Below, piece by piece: positions 50,386 through 60,195 of a DNA stretch of 64,000 nucleotides. A model generated the notes under the pieces. It saw only the letters and a program-made list of their open reading frames with translations, ran no database searches and was not told the DNA's origin. Position 1 is the stretch's first letter. Every line of letters starts with the position of its first letter. Origin of the DNA: Frankia sp. AgB1.9 (GTDB lineage: Bacteria > Actinomycetota > Actinomycetes > Frankiales > Frankiaceae); NCBI RefSeq assembly GCF_016786355.1, contig NZ_JADWYX010000029.1, positions 1-64,000 on the forward strand, given 5' to 3'. Position numbers and translations under genes: made by a program.

Positions 50386-53238
50386 CTACGGCTCGCCCGC
50401 GAGCTCGGTCAGCTTGCGGGCCGTACGGCGGGTCTCGGTGTGGTCGGCGCCGAGAACTGCGGTCCGACGGGTCAGCGTGTCGCGCAGCAGTGCGGCCGCC
50501 TCGTCGGTACGGCCGAGAGACTCGAGGTCGCGCGCGAGGTTGTGCGCCACGTGCAGCGTGTCGGGATGGTCCGCGCCGAGGAGCGCGACGGCCTGGGCGT
50601 GCCCACGCTCGTGGGTGCGCAGCGCCTCGTCGAGGTCGCCGAGTCGGAACTGGTCGAGTCCCAGGTCGTTGGCGACTCGAACGGTGAACGGGTGCTCGTC
50701 GCCGTGCGTGTTACGGGCCCGCTCGAGGAGCACCGTGTGCAGCTCTCTCGCTTCGGCGTAGTCGCCGAGCCTGTAACGGTCGACGGCGAGCGCTTTGCCG
50801 AAGCGCAGCGTCTCTGGGTGGGAGTCGCCCAGAACTCGGCACGCCCGGGCGTAGACGTCGGCATGCTGCTCGCGCGCCGCGGTTACCTTCCCGAGCGACC
50901 GCAGGTCACGGGCAAGGCCGAACTGTGAGGCGAGCGTGTCGGGATGGTCGTCGCCGAGCACGGCCCGTCGGCGCCGTAGCGTCTGGTCATCGAGGTCGTG
51001 GGCTGCCTGGACGTCGTCGAGACCGTACAGGTCGAAGGCGAGGTTGTTCGCGAGCCGTAGCGTCAGCGGGTCGTCCGGGCCGAACGCGGCGTACGCCGCA
51101 TCGTAGGCGTCCCGGCGTCGGTCCCTGGCCGTTGCCCGCTGCCCGGTGTCCCGCAGTCCACTAGCGACTGCGTCGGCGCTGAGCAACATCTCGCGCTGTT
51201 CCCCCTCGGTGAGAACGCCCAGGTCCGCGAGGCCTCGAACCCAGCTGTCTTTGGGCACGGACGTCGCGTCCCTTCCGTCAGCCACGACTAAATGGCGTTG
51301 CCGGGCGAGTTCGTGCCATTCGGCGAGGACTTCTTGGTTGCGTCCGTGTGCCTCAGCCGGGCGGCCTGAGCGTCGCACGATCGACGCCCAGAGACGGGCT
51401 GCGCGGAGCATGTCCGGGCGGATGCCCGGCTCCGGGCCTGACCACAGGCCCATCACGGTCTCGGTGAGCCGTCGGGCGGCGTCGAGTTGTCCGCTGTGCT
51501 CCAGGTACCACCCCGCGACGAGCGCGGCGGCGCGTAGCTCAGGGGTTTCGACGTCCCGGTAGGCCGGGACGTTCGAGGGCTGATGCGTGGCGGTGTCGCT
51601 CGGGCGGTCGTCCGGTCCGGTCGCCCGCCGCAGGTAGGCGATCAGGGCAGAGACATGTTCGGTCAAGGCACTCAGCCTCGGCCAGGTCGTGGGATCCTCT
51701 GGGTCGCCGACGCGAGTCACGGCGGTAGCGAGGAGATCGCGTGCCCGAAGAAGCGTGCCCAACTTCTTCTCGTCCTGGGCGAGCTGATCGCGGATGACCT
51801 GTTGAGTGAACCGGTGCATTTGGATGACCGGCCCGTCGGTCTCGGCGAGCGCGTACCGGTCGAGCGCGTGTAGATGAGGGACGAGAGCGTCAGAGCCGGG
51901 ATCCGCTTCGGCCAGCGGCGCAAGGACGTCGAGTGGTACCGGGGCCGGGGCGAAGTAGCTCAGCGTGATGGCGACCGTGTGCGCTACGGGATCGGACGTG
52001 CGCAGCGCGTCGACCGCGAGCGTCACCGATCCGCAGACTCCGGGCGGGTAGTTGAAGGTGGCCTGCGGCATCGCGTGGCTGATACCGCGATCGAGCAGGC
52101 GCAGATAGACGTCCGGATCGGTGCGGCCGACAGCGAGGTAGGCGGCGGCCTGGTCTACCGCGAGGGGCAGGTAGCCGAGGGCCCGCGCGATCGGTGCGGC
52201 GGCGGCCTCGGTCAGGTGACCTGCCCGGCGCCGTAGCACCAGCGCGGCCTCGGCCTCGCTGAGATCGCCGAGGCTGAGAAGCTCGCCTAGCGCGTCCGCG
52301 GATCGACTCCGGGCCGTCACGAGGACGTGGCCGTTCCCGCTAGGCCACCATCGCGCGAGCGCCGTCGGATCGGTGACGTTATCGAAGACCAGCAGCCAGT
52401 CTGGCTGGGATCGCAGCGACCGCAGCGCCCGCCGAGCCCGACTGACGAGGTCGACATCCTCCGGCAAGCCGAACTCGGTCGCGAGTTCGTCGAACGATTC
52501 GGCGATCTCGTCTGGAGTCTCGGCCGAGATCCACCACACGAGCTGGTAGTCCGCGGCAAAACGATGGGCGTACTCGGCCGCGAACCTGGTCTTTCCGGAT
52601 CCACCCATTCCCTGCACGACCTGCGTGACGACGTCGAGCCGCTCGTCGCGGAAACGTCTCCGCAGGTCGGTCATTTCTCGGTCTCGACCGACGAACCAGC
52701 GATAGCGCGCCGGAACGTTCCAGACTTTGGGTAGCCGCGCTGGAAAATGTGCCACCGGCGCGGCACCCGGGAAACCCGCGAGCGCGACGCGCTGGACGGG
52801 GACGATCCCGGCGGCCTTCAACAAGCGTCGTCGCGCGGTCGGCGCGTCGACGTCGAAGAGGTCCTCGCTGCTGAGGCCGGCCAGCGTCGGAGGCGGGTCG
52901 CACGGCGCGACGCGCAGCGGGATGAGGCGATCCACGTCCAGCGACGACGTCCATTCGCGAGACCACGGTCCGGCAGCCAGATACGCCTCTGAGAGAAGCG
53001 CGATGGTGCACCGCGCCGCCGCCAGCTGGGCGCTGACCCAGCCGACGATGTCCATCCCGACGAGCAGGTCCCAGGCCCGCAGCTGGACGCGGTGGCCAGC
53101 GTGCTCGAGTTCGGCGCCGACCCATTCCGCCCACGTCTGGTCGACCGCGGTGTAGGAGATGAAAAAGTCGACTGTGGCGTCCGTACCGGATCGATCCTCC
53201 GTCGACCTGTCTCCGCTCGGCATTGGCTCCCGCCGCAT
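50386..53238 (-). CDS. TIR-NB-ARC-TPR protein
   Basis: A 950-residue protein with the domain order of plant and bacterial TIR-NLR-like proteins. The TIR domain is at about 22-145 (VDFFISYTAVDQTWAEWVG). The acidic residue in PWSREW (Glu95) is at the NADase position. The NB-ARC ATPase has Walker A GMGGSGKT (210-217), a Walker B strand WLLVFDN (281-287), and GYLPLAVDQAAAY, the GLPL-like motif. The C-terminal third consists of TPRs with AxxxLGxDHPDTL-type units of about 42 residues, common in actinobacterial sensors. Similar proteins accompany FxSxx-COOH peptide systems, but no such peptide gene was seen next to it. The start may instead be the ATG 15 bases downstream. Confidence 0.87.
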   Translation of the reverse strand: MRREPMPSGDRSTEDRSGTDATVDFFISYTAVDQTWAEWVGAELEHAGHRVQLRAWDLLVGMDIVGWVSAQLAAARCTIALLSEAYLAAGPWSREWTSSLDVDRLIPLRVAPCDPPPTLAGLSSEDLFDVDAPTARRRLLKAAGIVPVQRVALAGFPGAAPVAHFPARLPKVWNVPARYRWFVGRDREMTDLRRRFRDERLDVVTQVVQGMGGSGKTRFAAEYAHRFAADYQLVWWISAETPDEIAESFDELATEFGLPEDVDLVSRARRALRSLRSQPDWLLVFDNVTDPTALARWWPSGNGHVLVTARSRSADALGELLSLGDLSEAEAALVLRRRAGHLTEAAAAPIARALGYLPLAVDQAAAYLAVGRTDPDVYLRLLDRGISHAMPQATFNYPPGVCGSVTLAVDALRTSDPVAHTVAITLSYFAPAPVPLDVLAPLAEADPGSDALVPHLHALDRYALAETDGPVIQMHRFTQQVIRDQLAQDEKKLGTLLRARDLLATAVTRVGDPEDPTTWPRLSALTEHVSALIAYLRRATGPDDRPSDTATHQPSNVPAYRDVETPELRAAALVAGWYLEHSGQLDAARRLTETVMGLWSGPEPGIRPDMLRAARLWASIVRRSGRPAEAHGRNQEVLAEWHELARQRHLVVADGRDATSVPKDSWVRGLADLGVLTEGEQREMLLSADAVASGLRDTGQRATARDRRRDAYDAAYAAFGPDDPLTLRLANNLAFDLYGLDDVQAAHDLDDQTLRRRRAVLGDDHPDTLASQFGLARDLRSLGKVTAAREQHADVYARACRVLGDSHPETLRFGKALAVDRYRLGDYAEARELHTVLLERARNTHGDEHPFTVRVANDLGLDQFRLGDLDEALRTHERGHAQAVALLGADHPDTLHVAHNLARDLESLGRTDEAAALLRDTLTRRTAVLGADHTETRRTARKLTELAGEP

Positions 53239-53791
53239 CGCCTCGAATGTCGGTCGATTGTAGCGAGCGCCTGTCGCCGTGCTCCGGTGCGCCTATGGCA
53301 ATATCGGGTGGCCGCCGCAGTCGTGAGTCGTCCGTGTCGCGGCCACGGCCCACTCACGGTCCAGGTCGTGCACGCGCCCGCGGATGCCGCAGCCGCGACA
53401 CGCTGCGTGCGTTTCGTCGCGACACCGGCTGCCTCAGCGTCGTAAGTGGTCTGACATCAGCCAATCTCTCGACGCGGTGGTCGTGCTGATCTCGGCCGGA
53501 CGCCTGGCGGACCTCGTAGATTCCTGGTTCGACGCGACCCGCGACTGCTTGCCGCGGCGCACGATCACGGTCCGGCTCGGCGTGGAGCGGCTGAAGCTTC
53601 CAAGGAAGTTCCGGCCGTGGAACAGGTGCGGCTGATCAATTGGATCAGATGGGAAGAAGTCGGTGCCGAAAGGGGCTTCGGCAGAGATCTTGCTGCAGAG
53701 CAAGCCCGATCTGATCCGCGAGTCCCGGGGACCTGGTCCCTACGGTGATTCGCCGCGTTTGTCCCGGTCGATGTCGTCGCGCGCCTGGTTA
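53239..53791. other. Intergenic stretch without supported gene
   Basis: About 550 bp upstream of the TIR-NB-ARC gene. No supported gene, RNA or repeat was found. Short frames on both strands have shadow-like composition. The promoter of the TIR-NB-ARC gene should lie at its left end. Confidence 0.4.
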
Positions 53792-54012
53792 TCACCCGAG
53801 CCGCAGCCGCCCGTCCTGGACCAGAAGCTCGGTGGCGTCGGTCCCGAGCCCATCCGCGCCGGAGGGCGGCGGCCCGGACAGTGGGTCGCCTTCGGCGTCG
53901 GAAACGTCCCAGTGCCGAAGTGTGCCATCGGCGGACGCTGTGGCGACCGTGTGTCGGCCCCCGGTCCAGAGCGCCTGGGCCACATCGCCAGCCGAGCCGA
54001 CTAGCCGGGCCA
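53792..54012 (-). pseudogene. Relic of a WD40-repeat gene
   Basis: About 73 codons encode one and a half WD40 blades (GRHTVATASADGTLRHWDVSD, then a variable loop and a strand LLVQDGRLRLG) before a stop. No start or upstream domains remain. It probably derives from a TIR-WD40 or STAND-WD40 gene related to those on either side. Confidence 0.6.
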
Positions 54013-54416
54013 GCTAGTCACGTTCGTGGGCCTTCCGCTTCAGTGATCGTCCGCCCTGAGGGCGGTGCGACCGACCGCTGCTGGTGCGGTGTCTGCTGGC
54101 CCCAGCTATCGCACGAATCTTTGTGTGGCAGTGGTCCCAGGCGCGGGTCCGCATGCTCATACTCCACGCCCACGTGAACCGCGCGGTCGCGCGCACCGAC
54201 AGGACGAACGGTACGACCAGGAACACGGCCGCGTTGACGACGGTCGGCCAGCGCGGTCCCGGCGCGGATCAGCGAACGACTACGGTGATCGACCCAAGAC
54301 AAGTCGCCTAGTATGCGCCGGGCCAATGGCCCACACGGTGGTAAAGGCACCCGAATAGCCGGGAAATGCCTGCCCGGGGGGTGTGCGCTCGACGGCGGCT
54401 GTGACACGCTCCGTGC

Positions 54417-57400
54417 ATGGTCACGGGGGGCGGCCAAGGGTCGGGCGGTGCCTTGGGCGGGGTCGACGTGTTCGTGTCGTATACGGAGGCGGACGAGGCG
54501 TGGGCCGAGTGGATTGGCTGGCAGCTCGGTGAGAGCGGTCTGCGGATCCTGTTGCGGGCGTGGGACTTCACCGCCGGCTCGCGGGAGGTCGCGGAGCTTC
54601 ATCGGGCCGTCTCGACGGCGCCGCGGACTGTCGCGGTTCTGTCCGCGGCCTATCTGACCTCGGCTGCGGGAAACGCGGAATGGCAGGCTGTGTGGGAGCC
54701 GACGGGCCGCAGCCTGTTGACGGTCCGGGTGGAGGACTGCCCGCGGCCGGGACTGCTGGGTCCGCCGGTAGGTTGCCTTGACCTGTTCACTCTCGATCAG
54801 GACGCTGCCCGCGCGAGGCTGTTGGATGCCGTGGCGCTGGGCGGGACGGCTTCCTCCGCCTGGTTTCTCGGCGCGGAAGAACCGGCTGGTGAGCCGCCGC
54901 GGTTTCCCGGGTGGTCACGGCCATGGGGCGCCGAGTGGGATAAGAGCCGGTCGCCGTTTCCCGGATTGGCCGCGTTCGACGTCAGCCGCGCGTTGGTGTT
55001 CAAAGGCCGTGACCAGGAGACCCACCGCCTCGTCGAGCAGGTGACCGCGCTGGGCGAGAACACCAACGAGGTGCTGGCCCTCGTCGGCCCGTCGGGGTGC
55101 GGCAAGTCCTCGCTGGCTGCCGCCGGACTGGCAGCGGCACTCGCTCGCAGGCCGCAGTGGCTCGTCCTCCCACCTGTCGTCCCGGGCGGCGAGCCGTCGA
55201 GGGCGCTCGCCGACGCGTTGGCCGGCGCCGGTGGACTACACGGCCTCGCCTGGGACGTCCGCGAGCTGACGGGGATCCTCACCGAGCCCGGCGCGGCGAC
55301 GAGGCTGGCCGAGGAGCTCCTGGCGGCAGTTCCGGCTGCTGACCGGCTGCTGCTCGTCATCGACCAGGCCGACGAGCTCCTTCAGGTCAACGACACCGCG
55401 CGGACGGCTTTCCTCGCGGCGATCGCGGACCTGGCCGTTGGCCGGACCAGGGTCGTCGTGACGCTGCGGTCGGAATACCTTGACCGGCTGGTGGGATTCG
55501 CGACGGCGGTCGGGCTCCGGGTGCGCGCGGAGTTCCTTCCGCCGCTTGATCGCGCTCTGCTTCCGGCGGTCATCGCCGGGCCGACCCGGCTGGCCGGGCT
55601 GACCATCGACGATGACCTGGTCCGACGCATGGTCTTCGATACCGTCGACGGTCAGGCGCTTCCGCTGCTCGCCTACACCCTGCAGCAGCTCGACCTCGCC
55701 GCCCGCGACGCGAACAGCGCGACCCTGTCGCCGGCGCTGTACGAGGAGGTCGGCGGCGTCCGAGGCGCGCTGATCCGGCAGGCCGCGAACGCGCTCGCCG
55801 ATGCCAGGGCGGCCACCGGGCACACCGACGCCCAGGTGCTGGCGTCCCTGCTGCGGCTGGTGACCATCGACGCCGATGGCCAGCCAGTCCGGCGACGAGT
55901 ACCCCTCGATCATCTCCCGGCGACCACTCGCGGTGACCTGACGCCGTTCGTCGCGCGCCGGCTGCTGGTCGTCGACACCACGCCCGACGGTGACGTCGCC
56001 ATCGACGTCGCACATGAGAGCCTCCTGACGGTCTGGCCCCCCCTGGCCGCCGCGATCACCGAGTCCGCCGAACTGCTGCGCCTGCGCGGCGAGGTGGAGT
56101 CGGCCGGCGACGACTGGATCCGCCGTGGCCGACCCACCGACCGGCTCTGGAACCTCGCCCGGGCCACGGCCACACTCGCCGCCCTGGGCATCGACGAGCT
56201 CACCTCGACCGGCCGCGACTTCCTGCACACCAGCCGCCGCCACGGCCGGCAGCGCCGCCGCCGGCGCGTCGCCCTGCTCAGCACGCTCCTGCTGCTCGCC
56301 ACCGCCGTTGGTTTCGTCGCGATCAGCCAGCGGAGCGACGCCCGGAGCCAGCGAGCGCAGACAGCCCGGCAACGCGCACTCGCCACGGCGCAGCAGCTGG
56401 ACACACGGGCCGATCAGCAGCGGACCGATGATCCCGAGACCGCGCTCCGCCTCGACATCGCCGCGGAACGCCTCACCTCGACCTTCGACACCCGGACCAA
56501 CCTCGCGTCAGCCCTTGCCACCACCCCGTGGACGGCAACCACCGAGGAAGACCAGAACCTGAACGGGGTCGCGTTCAGCCCGGACGGAGGAACGCTCGCC
56601 ACCATCGGCGGCACCGGCGCCCAGGCCCAGCTTCGGCTGTACGACGCCGCCGACCCTCGCGTCCCGGCAGCGAGCCTCAACGACGACCGGCCTCTCGCCG
56701 ATGTCGCTTTCAGCCCCGACGGGCATACCGTCGCGACCGTCAGCTCCATCGAGGACCAGGTGGCGGGCAGGACCGGCGGTCGGCTTCGGCTCTATGACAC
56801 CCGCGACCCTCGGCGTCCACCGGCGAGCGTCGACGACGATCAGCTTCTCAACGGTCTCGCGTTCAGTCCCGACGGGCGGATCCTCGCCACCGTCAGCCAG
56901 CTGGACGGGAGCCAGGACGGCGGCCGGCTGCGGCTTTACGACCCGAGCGATCCGCGCGTCCCGATCGCGAGCCTCGACGACGGCCAGGTTCTCGTCGGAC
57001 TCGCCTTCAGCCACGACGGCCACACACTCGTCACCATCAGCTACGACACGGGGGACCGAGGCGGCGGCCGGCTACGTTTCTACGACGTCAGCAACCCGCA
57101 CCGTCCCACGGTGACCGCGAGCGTCGACGTCGACCAGACTCCCGGCCGCATCGCCGCCAGCCCCGACGGGCACACCCTCGCCACGGTCGGTTTTAGTGGG
57201 GACGGCGGCTGGCTGCGGTTTTACGACGTCAGCGACCCGCACCACCCCGCGCTCACCGCCAGCGTCGACGACGACCAGGACCTCGACGGTCTCGCTTTCA
57301 GCCCGGACGGGCGCACTCTCGCCACCATCAGCAAGGTCGGATCGGCGAGCAAGGGGCGGCTGCGGTTCTTCGCGGTCAGCGACCCGCGCGTCCCCACGGC

Positions 57401-58661
57401 AAGCGTCGACGACGACGAGGCCGTCACCGGTCTCGCTTTCAGCCCCGACGGACGCACCCTCGTCACCACCAGCAGCGACGTGACTGGAGGGGCCGGGGGC
57501 CGGTTGCGCCTCTACGATCTCGCCGTCCCGCGTAACCCCACCCGCACCGCCGTCATCGACGACCAGCCCCTCGAAGGACTCGCGTACAGCCCGGACGGAC
57601 GCACCCTCGCCACCATCAACTACAACGCTTCTCCGGGCATGTTGCGGCTCTACGATGTCAGCGACCCGCATAATCCGACCCGTATCGCCACCCTCGACGA
57701 CGACCAGGCACCAACCGGGGTCGCCTTCAGTCCCGACGGTCACACCCTCGCGCTCGCCAGCAGAATCGAGGACGAGACCGGCGAGCATGGTCGGTTGCGG
57801 CTCTACAACGTCAGGGATCCCCGCGGCCCCACGCTCACCGCCAGCGTCGAGGACACCACGCTGGCCTTCGACGGGGTCGCCTTCAGCCCCGACGGACGCA
57901 CCCTGGCCGCGTTCAGCAACATAGGCGGCGGTCGGTCCGGGGGCCAGCTGCGGCTGTACGACGTGGACGACCCGCGTGTCCCGACGGCCAGCGTCTACGA
58001 CGACCAGCCGTTCAACGACGTCGCCTTCAGCCCCGACGGCCACCTGCTCGCGACCATCACCCAGAAGGGGGCCGGCCGGATGCGGCTCTACGAAGTCAGC
58101 GACCGGCGCGCTCTCACCCGCGTCGCCAGCGTCGACGACGACCAGCCGCTCAACGGGATCGACTTCAGCCCCGCTGGACCGATTCTCGCCACCACCAGCG
58201 GCGTCGCGACCAACGTGCGCGACGGCGGCCGGCTGCGCCTCTACGACATCAGCGACCCGCGCAGACCCACCATTGTCGTCGACGTCGACGACGACCAGAC
58301 CCTGACCGGGGTCGCGTACAGCCCCGACGGACGCACCGTCGCCACGACCAGCAAGGTCGCCTCGCATGCCGGCCGGCTGCGCCTCTACGACGTCAGCGAC
58401 CCGCGCGACCTCACCCGGACCGCCAGCGTCGACGACGACCAGACTCTCGACGGGCTCGCGTACAGCCCCGACGGACATTCCGTCACCACCGTCACCGTCG
58501 GCGTGGACGCGTCGCGGCTGGGTCTCTACGAGATCGGTGGACCACTGACGCTGAACGGGCGACTCAACGCGGTCGCCTGTCGTGCCGCCGCCGGAGGCCT
58601 TTCCGTCCAGCAGTGGCGTACCGAGATTCCTAGCATTCCCTACGTCAGAACCTGCGCGTGA
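54417..58661 (+). CDS. TIR-STAND ATPase with 14 WD40-type blades
   Basis: A 1414-residue protein. The TIR domain is at about 14-145 (VDVFVSYTEADEAWAEWIGW, putative NADase Glu88 in NAEW). The STAND ATPase is introduced by FPGLAAFD and FKGRDQE, with Walker A LVGPSGCGKSSL (about 222-233) and Walker B LLLVIDQADEL (about 304-314). A membrane helix lies at about 615-635. From about 700 to 1390 there are 14 repeats with the pattern GLAFSPDGRTLAT, GGRLRLYDVSDPR and TASVDDDQ, enough for two seven-bladed propellers. The unit is unusual for WD40 because strand order is kept by SPDG and YDVSDP motifs. It lies upstream of the second MoxR operon. Confidence 0.88.
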   Translation: MVTGGGQGSGGALGGVDVFVSYTEADEAWAEWIGWQLGESGLRILLRAWDFTAGSREVAELHRAVSTAPRTVAVLSAAYLTSAAGNAEWQAVWEPTGRSLLTVRVEDCPRPGLLGPPVGCLDLFTLDQDAARARLLDAVALGGTASSAWFLGAEEPAGEPPRFPGWSRPWGAEWDKSRSPFPGLAAFDVSRALVFKGRDQETHRLVEQVTALGENTNEVLALVGPSGCGKSSLAAAGLAAALARRPQWLVLPPVVPGGEPSRALADALAGAGGLHGLAWDVRELTGILTEPGAATRLAEELLAAVPAADRLLLVIDQADELLQVNDTARTAFLAAIADLAVGRTRVVVTLRSEYLDRLVGFATAVGLRVRAEFLPPLDRALLPAVIAGPTRLAGLTIDDDLVRRMVFDTVDGQALPLLAYTLQQLDLAARDANSATLSPALYEEVGGVRGALIRQAANALADARAATGHTDAQVLASLLRLVTIDADGQPVRRRVPLDHLPATTRGDLTPFVARRLLVVDTTPDGDVAIDVAHESLLTVWPPLAAAITESAELLRLRGEVESAGDDWIRRGRPTDRLWNLARATATLAALGIDELTSTGRDFLHTSRRHGRQRRRRRVALLSTLLLLATAVGFVAISQRSDARSQRAQTARQRALATAQQLDTRADQQRTDDPETALRLDIAAERLTSTFDTRTNLASALATTPWTATTEEDQNLNGVAFSPDGGTLATIGGTGAQAQLRLYDAADPRVPAASLNDDRPLADVAFSPDGHTVATVSSIEDQVAGRTGGRLRLYDTRDPRRPPASVDDDQLLNGLAFSPDGRILATVSQLDGSQDGGRLRLYDPSDPRVPIASLDDGQVLVGLAFSHDGHTLVTISYDTGDRGGGRLRFYDVSNPHRPTVTASVDVDQTPGRIAASPDGHTLATVGFSGDGGWLRFYDVSDPHHPALTASVDDDQDLDGLAFSPDGRTLATISKVGSASKGRLRFFAVSDPRVPTASVDDDEAVTGLAFSPDGRTLVTTSSDVTGGAGGRLRLYDLAVPRNPTRTAVIDDQPLEGLAYSPDGRTLATINYNASPGMLRLYDVSDPHNPTRIATLDDDQAPTGVAFSPDGHTLALASRIEDETGEHGRLRLYNVRDPRGPTLTASVEDTTLAFDGVAFSPDGRTLAAFSNIGGGRSGGQLRLYDVDDPRVPTASVYDDQPFNDVAFSPDGHLLATITQKGAGRMRLYEVSDRRALTRVASVDDDQPLNGIDFSPAGPILATTSGVATNVRDGGRLRLYDISDPRRPTIVVDVDDDQTLTGVAYSPDGRTVATTSKVASHAGRLRLYDVSDPRDLTRTASVDDDQTLDGLAYSPDGHSVTTVTVGVDASRLGLYEIGGPLTLNGRLNAVACRAAAGGLSVQQWRTEIPSIPYVRTCA

Positions 58662-58788
58662 GCAGTTTCGTATGACGATCGGCGAGTGGAGATCCACTCG
58701 CCGACCCGGATAGTCGTGCGCGCTCGCCTTCGGTCCTTCCCGGCCACCAGCACACCCACGAATGCCAGCGACGCCGTAGCGACCATGA

Positions 58789-59148
58789 TCACCCTGCAGG
58801 CAGGTCGAGACCGCGCCCACCAGCCGCTGTTTTGTAAAAATTGTGTTGATGCCCTCTGTGGCGGTGACGGCTGATTCGGGCGGTGATGTGGTGTCGGCGC
58901 CGCCAGAACGACCAGCGCAGGATGCGTTCGCGTGTCGACGGTCGCAGGGCGATGACGGCGTTGACCAGGCGGCGCGCCTCGTCGACGGTGGTCGGGAGTA
59001 GCCTGTCGCCGGCTTGAGAACCTCGTGCACCGTAGACCATCGTCCAGTACCAACCACACTTTCCGGGTACTCGTCCAAGCTGGATCTCCCCGGCTCCCTC
59101 GTCGGACACGATCCGGCGCATAGGATAAGTCTGGTTGGCCGGGCACAT
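58789..59148 (-). pseudogene. C-terminal relic of a transposase (IS701/IS4-like)
   Basis: A minus-strand frame includes VDEARRLVNAVIALRPSTRE, then LRWSFWRRRHHITARISRHR. The block LRWSxWRRRHxxxAR near the C-terminus is one I associate with actinobacterial IS701-type transposases. The catalytic core is absent. The relic sits between the TIR-STAND gene and the second MoxR operon, as though an insertion separated them. Confidence 0.5.
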
Positions 59149-59204
59149 TCATGCGCCACGCCTAGCCTGAATATTCGTGGGAACAGCCGATCGGGGGACC
59201 GGCG

Positions 59205-60191
59205 TTGTCTGAGCACGGCCACCTGGCCGCCGCGGGAGCGGCCGCCGATTTTCAGCGCCGATTCGAGGCGCTGGCGCGGAATATCGAGACCTTCATTCGA
59301 GGGAAGCCGGCGGCGGTGCGCCTGGCACTGGTGTGTCTCTTCGCCGAGGGCCACCTGCTTATCGAGGACGTCCCGGGGGTGGCCAAGACGTCGCTCGCTT
59401 CGGCGATCGGTCGCTCGGTGCGGGCCGACGTCCGCCGCATCCAGTTCACGCCCGATCTGCTGCCCTCCGATGTCACAGGCGTGCGGGTGTGGGATCCGGA
59501 CAAGCACGAGTTCGAATTCCGGCCGGGCCCCGTCTTCGCGAACATCCTGATCGCCGACGAGATCAATCGGGCGTCGCCCAAGACGCAGTCCGCGCTGCTG
59601 GAGGTGATGGCCGAACGCCAGGTCACGGTCGCCGGCGACCCGGTCGCGCTGGACCGGCCGTTCCTCTGCGTCGCCACCCAGAATCCGGTCGAGGCTCGTG
59701 GCACCTACGAGCTTCCCGAGGCCCAGCTCGACCGGTTCATGATGCGGATCCGGATCGGCTATCCGGGGCTGCAGGATGAGCAGGACATCCTGGACGCGGC
59801 GTTGCGGCGACGGACGGCAAACGACGTGTCGCCGGTCCTGACCCTCGACCAGCTGCGGCGCATGTTCGACATCGTGGCCGGCGCCGTGGTGAGCCCTGGG
59901 GTCCTCCAGTACATCGCGCTCCTGGTGCGGGCTACTCGCGACCGGCCGGAGCTCCGGCTCGGCGCGAGTCCCAGAGGCGGTGTCGCGCTGGCGATGTGCG
60001 CCCAGGCGATGGCGATGTCGATGGGCCGGCACTTCGCGACGATCGATGACGTGCAGGCGCTCGCGGTCCCTGTTCTGGCCCACCGGCTGCTGGTGACGCC
60101 CGAGGCTCTCCTGGACAAGATCACTGCGGAGGACGTCGTCCAGCGGGTCCTCGCCGAGGTCCCGACCGCGGCGCCGACACGGCTGAGGTAG
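59205..60191 (+). CDS. MoxR-family AAA+ ATPase, cluster 2
   Basis: A 328-residue AAA+ ATPase with a TTG start after GGGGGACC (from 59193). Walker A is the unusual DVPGVAKTSLASA (about 58-70), with Ala in place of the third Gly of cluster 1. Walker B is ANILIADEINRASPKT (about 119-134). The ATQNPVEARGTYELPEAQLDRF sensor region is also present. It is followed by DUF58 after four bases. It is a diverged paralogue of the cluster 1 enzyme. Confidence 0.9.
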   Translation: MSEHGHLAAAGAAADFQRRFEALARNIETFIRGKPAAVRLALVCLFAEGHLLIEDVPGVAKTSLASAIGRSVRADVRRIQFTPDLLPSDVTGVRVWDPDKHEFEFRPGPVFANILIADEINRASPKTQSALLEVMAERQVTVAGDPVALDRPFLCVATQNPVEARGTYELPEAQLDRFMMRIRIGYPGLQDEQDILDAALRRRTANDVSPVLTLDQLRRMFDIVAGAVVSPGVLQYIALLVRATRDRPELRLGASPRGGVALAMCAQAMAMSMGRHFATIDDVQALAVPVLAHRLLVTPEALLDKITAEDVVQRVLAEVPTAAPTRLR

Positions 60192-60195
60192 CGCG

